A DNA stretch of 64,000 nt from HXMU1420-13 sp965229525 (lineage in GTDB: Bacteria > Bacteroidota > Rhodothermia > Balneolales > Balneolaceae), in NCBI GenBank assembly GCA_965229525.1, contig OZ245886.1, positions 1 to 64,000 of the forward strand. Direction: 5' to 3'. This document shows, one piece after another, positions 61,251 to 64,000 of this stretch (the first letter of the stretch is position 1; every line of letters begins with the position of its first letter). The notes beneath the pieces were generated by a model. It did not search any database. It saw nothing but the letters and a program-made list of their open reading frames with translations, and was not told the origin of the DNA. The position numbers were made by a program, and so were the translations under genes.

Positions 61251-61346
61251 TTATGTTGTGCAGCATACAAAAAGAGCCAACGCACAAGCAAAGAGTGCTA
61301 TCGCACACATTGCTCTTTTGCCAGCGCTCGGACAGAAAGAATTAAC
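61244..61346. repeat. attC-like hairpin element before the R-M operon
   Basis: The outer boxes GTTATTC (61244-61250) and GAATTAAC (61339-61346) are near-inverse. Between them ATGTTG/CAGCAT (61253-61266, one wobble), AAAAGAGC/GCTCTTTT (61270-61277 and 61312-61319, perfect) and AGCA/TGCT (61287-61299) can form a multi-stem structure; CGCACA occurs twice. Block CAGAAAGAATTAA (61333-61345) is identical to 7365-7377. The arrangement resembles an integron attC site but I cannot match the strict GTTRRRY/RYYYAAC consensus. Confidence 0.45.
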
Positions 61347-61366
61347 ATTGACAGATAAAATGGACA

Positions 61367-63208
61367 ATGAGTAAAAACGAAAGAATAACAGAAAATTTGG
61401 TCAGAGACATACTTCGAGACTTAAAATATTATGACGACTCTAATATTTCGGTTGAAGAACAAAAAAGCCAAATTGAAGAAATAAAGAAGCTCTTAAAAGG
61501 TGCTTCAAAAACAGGAAAAGGTGGAGTTGGCGCACCTGAGTTTATAATATCAACAACTGAAACTCCGGACTTTTTAATAATCTACGAATGTAAAGCAGAC
61601 ACGAAGTATCATGAAAGTGCTAATCATGACAAAACAAAAGATTACGCGGTTGATGGTGCTTTACATTACTCTAAAAAATTATCAAAATCATATAATGTTG
61701 TTTCAATAGCCGTTAGTGGTCAGACAAAATCGGGATTAAAAGTTTCGACTTACATTCACCCAAAACAGGCTGATAAAGCAAAGCCTCTTACAAACAAATC
61801 AGGAAAGAAAATAGATAAGATTCTAAGCTTAGAAGACTTTATTGAGCATGGAACTTTTGACCCTGATGTAGCTAGGAAGAGACATGATGACCTCATGGCA
61901 TTTTCTCGTGAATTACACGATTTCATGAGAGACCATGCAAAACTTACTGAAAGTGAAAAGCCTTTATTGGTAAGTGGGACGCTAATTGCACTAAAGAACA
62001 AAGCTTTTGCAAAAAGTTTTGATGAGTACACACCAGCGGAACTTCAAAAGGAATGGATGCGTGTGATAAAAGAAGAGTTCAGAAAGGCAAAAATTCCACA
62101 TAGTAAAGAGTACAGCATGACACAGCCATATTCGTCTATTGCTGTTCACCCAGAACTTGGGAAGCCGACAAAAAAATATCCACGCAGCGTATTATTTGAA
62201 CTAATCGACATGCTAAATGAAAAGGTATGGCCATTCATTAGCGTTTATCATGATTTTGATGTCGTAGGTCAGTTTTATGGTGAGTTTCTTAAATATACAG
62301 GTGGTGACAAAAAAGCACTTGGTATCGTTTTAACACCAAGGCATATAACCGACCTCTTTTCACATTTAGCGAATGTTACTCCAAAATCGAAAGTTCTTGA
62401 TATATGTGCGGGAACAGGTGGTTTTCTGATTTCAGCAATGCATAACATGCTTAAAAAAGCAGTCAGCAAGAAAGAGGAAGACGCCATAAAAGCTCATGGT
62501 TTAATTGGTATTGAGCAACAACCAAATATGTATGCACTTGGTGCAAGTAACATGATTTTGCGTGGAGACGGGAAAGCTAATCTACACCAAGGAAGCTGTT
62601 TTGATGAAGGAATCGTTGAAGCAATTAAGAAGCATAATTGTGACATTGGAATGTTAAACCCTCCATTCGCCCAAGGAGATGAAGATTTACACGAATTGGT
62701 ATTTATAAAGCAGATGCTCGACTGCTTAAAAAAGGGCGGAATTGGTGTAGCCATTGTTCCCATGTCTTGTGCAATCACTCCTCACCCAATGCGTGAAGAA
62801 ATCTTAAAGCACCACACACTTAATGCTGTCATGTCTATGCCTGACGACTTATTTTATCCAGTAGGTGTCGTTACGTGTATTATGGTTTTTAAAGCCAAAA
62901 TCCCACATGAAGAGACAAACTTAAAATCATGGTTTGGCTATTGGAAAAATGACGGATTCGTAAAAACAAAAATGTTTGGACGTATCGACCACCACCAAAA
63001 TTGGGAAGAAATTAAAAAGAAGTGGATTGACAGTTACAGAAATAAGGACGATATAGCAGGTTTTAGCAGAAAACAAAAAGTTACTCATGAAGATGAATGG
63101 TGTGCGGAAGCCTACATGGAGACTGATTACTCACAAATTGGAGAAGAAGACTTTGAAGACACTGTCAAAAACTTCTTAGTCTTTAAACTTTTAAATGACG
63201 TAAAATGA
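61367..63208 (+). CDS. Fused restriction-modification subunit: PD-(D/E)xK-like N-terminus plus N6-adenine methyltransferase (HsdM-like)
   Basis: A 613-residue protein. Residues about 1-170 look like an HSDR_N-type nuclease domain: Pro67-Asp68 and Glu74-x-Lys76 in TPDFLIIYECKA form a PD-x6-ExK motif. Residues about 280-560 are an N6-adenine methyltransferase: motif I VLDICAGTGGF (343-353) and motif IV NPPF (431-434). A specificity subunit follows with 4-bp overlap. The layout, nuclease and methylase on one chain with a separate S subunit, is as in BcgI-like type IIB/IIG or type I-derived systems, without a visible HsdR translocase in the window. Cleavage and target are inferred. Confidence 0.9.
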   Translation: MSKNERITENLVRDILRDLKYYDDSNISVEEQKSQIEEIKKLLKGASKTGKGGVGAPEFIISTTETPDFLIIYECKADTKYHESANHDKTKDYAVDGALHYSKKLSKSYNVVSIAVSGQTKSGLKVSTYIHPKQADKAKPLTNKSGKKIDKILSLEDFIEHGTFDPDVARKRHDDLMAFSRELHDFMRDHAKLTESEKPLLVSGTLIALKNKAFAKSFDEYTPAELQKEWMRVIKEEFRKAKIPHSKEYSMTQPYSSIAVHPELGKPTKKYPRSVLFELIDMLNEKVWPFISVYHDFDVVGQFYGEFLKYTGGDKKALGIVLTPRHITDLFSHLANVTPKSKVLDICAGTGGFLISAMHNMLKKAVSKKEEDAIKAHGLIGIEQQPNMYALGASNMILRGDGKANLHQGSCFDEGIVEAIKKHNCDIGMLNPPFAQGDEDLHELVFIKQMLDCLKKGGIGVAIVPMSCAITPHPMREEILKHHTLNAVMSMPDDLFYPVGVVTCIMVFKAKIPHEETNLKSWFGYWKNDGFVKTKMFGRIDHHQNWEEIKKKWIDSYRNKDDIAGFSRKQKVTHEDEWCAEAYMETDYSQIGEEDFEDTVKNFLVFKLLNDVK

Positions 63209-64000
63209 AATTAGTCAAAGTTTCAGAAATATTTGAAGTCGTTTATGGAGTTAATTTAGAATTGAACAAATTAACGCAAACTGAGCCAGGACAGGGAGTA
63301 CCATTTGTTTCACGTACTGCAAAGAACAATGGTGTTTCAGCTTGGGTGAAACCAATTGCAGGAAAAACTAAAAATCCGAAAAACACAATTAGTGTTGCAG
63401 GTGGTGGTTCAGTAATGGAAAGTTTTTTGCAAAAAGAACCTTATTATAGTGGTCGAGACTTGTACTATCTTAAACCTTTAACAAATCTAACCGATAGCCA
63501 GCTTTTATATTACTGTAATTGTCTAAGAGCTAATAAATATCGTTTTAACTACGGCAGACAAGCAAATCGAACTTTAAAAGAACTGCTAATTCCTTCAGTT
63601 AGTTCAATTCCAAACTTTGTAACAAGAAATGATTTAAACAGATACAAAGGAATAGAGAAACCACTTTCTGCAAAGAAACTCACAACAGACACTTCCAAAT
63701 GGAAGACCTTTGTATATGACGACTTATTTGAAATTGAACGTGGAAAAGGTCCAAGAAAAAAAGACCTAAATGGAAAAGGAAACATTCCATTTGTAACGTC
63801 AACAGACCAAAATAACGGTTGGACAGATTTTACAGAAGTTACAGCAATTCATAAAGGGAACACTATTGGAGTAAATAGAAATGGTAGTGTAGCTTATGCT
63901 TTTTATCAACCTGTGCCTTTCTGCTCAACAGAAGACGTTCACATATTCAAACCAAAGTTTGAAATGAATAAATACGTTGGACTGTTTTTGGCAACTCTCA
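63205..64000 (+). CDS. Type I-like specificity subunit HsdS (partial, runs off right edge)
   Basis: At least 265 codons from the ATG at 63205 (ATGA overlap with the methylase stop). It shows two target-recognition-type modules: KVSEIFEVVYG with PFVSRTAKNNG at the start, and YDDLFEIERGKG with NIPFVTSTDQNNGW from about residue 172 on. LLIPS-type ends (KELLIPSV) between them are typical of Methylase_S domains. The S subunit sets DNA sequence specificity for the upstream R-M protein. The second domain is cut by the window edge, so length and any HsdR gene downstream cannot be judged. Confidence 0.85.
   Translation, partial: MKLVKVSEIFEVVYGVNLELNKLTQTEPGQGVPFVSRTAKNNGVSAWVKPIAGKTKNPKNTISVAGGGSVMESFLQKEPYYSGRDLYYLKPLTNLTDSQLLYYCNCLRANKYRFNYGRQANRTLKELLIPSVSSIPNFVTRNDLNRYKGIEKPLSAKKLTTDTSKWKTFVYDDLFEIERGKGPRKKDLNGKGNIPFVTSTDQNNGWTDFTEVTAIHKGNTIGVNRNGSVAYAFYQPVPFCSTEDVHIFKPKFEMNKYVGLFLATL

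Noticed and set aside
61270..61319. CRISPR array or intrinsic terminator at the AAAAGAGC/GCTCTTTT hairpin
   Set aside because: There is only one unit, with no regular spacers, and the T stretch belongs to the stem and no gene ends just before it on either strand except the recombinase that starts there.
61367..63208. BREX PglX or a plain HsdM
   Set aside because: Length (613 aa) is far below PglX and the N-terminal PD-ExK-type motif is not part of a plain HsdM; no brx genes are visible.
1..64000. tRNA, rRNA, CRISPR arrays, complete insertion sequences or prophage
   Set aside because: I looked through the gaps on both strands and found no cloverleaf, rRNA segment, regular repeat-spacer array, transposase gene or phage structural gene. 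Small RNAs cannot be excluded without expression data.

Overview
The window is 64 kb of AT-rich chromosomal DNA (roughly 40% GC by eye) from a Gram-negative bacterium of the Bacteroidota / Balneolota / Rhodothermota group. Supporting features are a FecI/FecR/TonB-receptor surface-signalling module with an STN domain, a CarboxypepD_reg-like domain in the receptor, PEGA- and LPP20-type envelope proteins, a DUF5723 outer-membrane-type protein, an LpxH-like hydrolase, an atpD-atpC pair apart from the other ATP synthase genes, and a very short epsilon subunit. A Balneola-like organism is my best guess; there is no rRNA or tRNA gene here to anchor it.

Layout. 1-535 (-): partial CheW-CZB zinc-sensing chemotaxis adaptor. 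734-7152 (+): ECF sigma factor, FecR anti-sigma, TonB-dependent receptor, then a lipoprotein with five FAS1 domains behind a leader hairpin. 7209-9680: accessory segment with a GmrSD/DUF262-type defence gene and a DUF2237 gene. 9686-12588: M42 peptidase (-), thioesterase and HD phosphohydrolase (+). 12575-27387 (-): long co-directional housekeeping array, in transcription order pfkA, pgi, deoxynucleoside kinase, DUF177 protein, rpmF, plsX, fabH, fabD, fabG, acpP, fabF, rnc, mgtE, thyA, folA, hybrid histidine kinase. rpmF (59 aa) was located by reading the gap between plsX and the DUF177 gene. 27494-31621 (+): polyprenyl diphosphate synthase, LpxH-like hydrolase, PBP1A, all serving the envelope. 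31813-40012 (+): seven consecutive exported proteins (LPP20-like, two PEGA paralogues, a small lipoprotein, LPP20+PKD, NTF2-like, double LPP20-like) forming a poorly understood envelope locus. 40019-43240 (+): gluconate kinase, 6-phosphogluconate dehydrogenase, gluconate permease. 43237-49838: JmjC/cupin protein lacking one iron ligand (-), S41 peptidase (+), atpD-atpC (-), multi-pass membrane protein (+). 50006-60818 (+): rsmB, valS, pcrA/uvrD, DUF5723 protein, lon. 60953-64000: truncated tyrosine recombinase (-), a cluster of recombination-site-like boxes and hairpins, and a restriction-modification operon (fused R-M subunit plus HsdS-like specificity subunit) running off the right edge.

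The most unusual signal links two loci 54 kb apart. The DNA upstream of the DUF262 gene (7229-7377) and of the R-M operon (61163-61345) shares three blocks in the same order: the start of a leftward recombinase gene (intact start but truncated in the second, decayed in the first), a 39-bp block with 33 identities, and an identical 13-mer just before each defence gene. The second locus also carries four copies of a GTTATTCC-like box and an attC-like hairpin. This resembles integron architecture (leftward integrase, att site, rightward cassette gene) and may be an undescribed defence-gene capture platform. The platform is inference; the repeats are directly visible.
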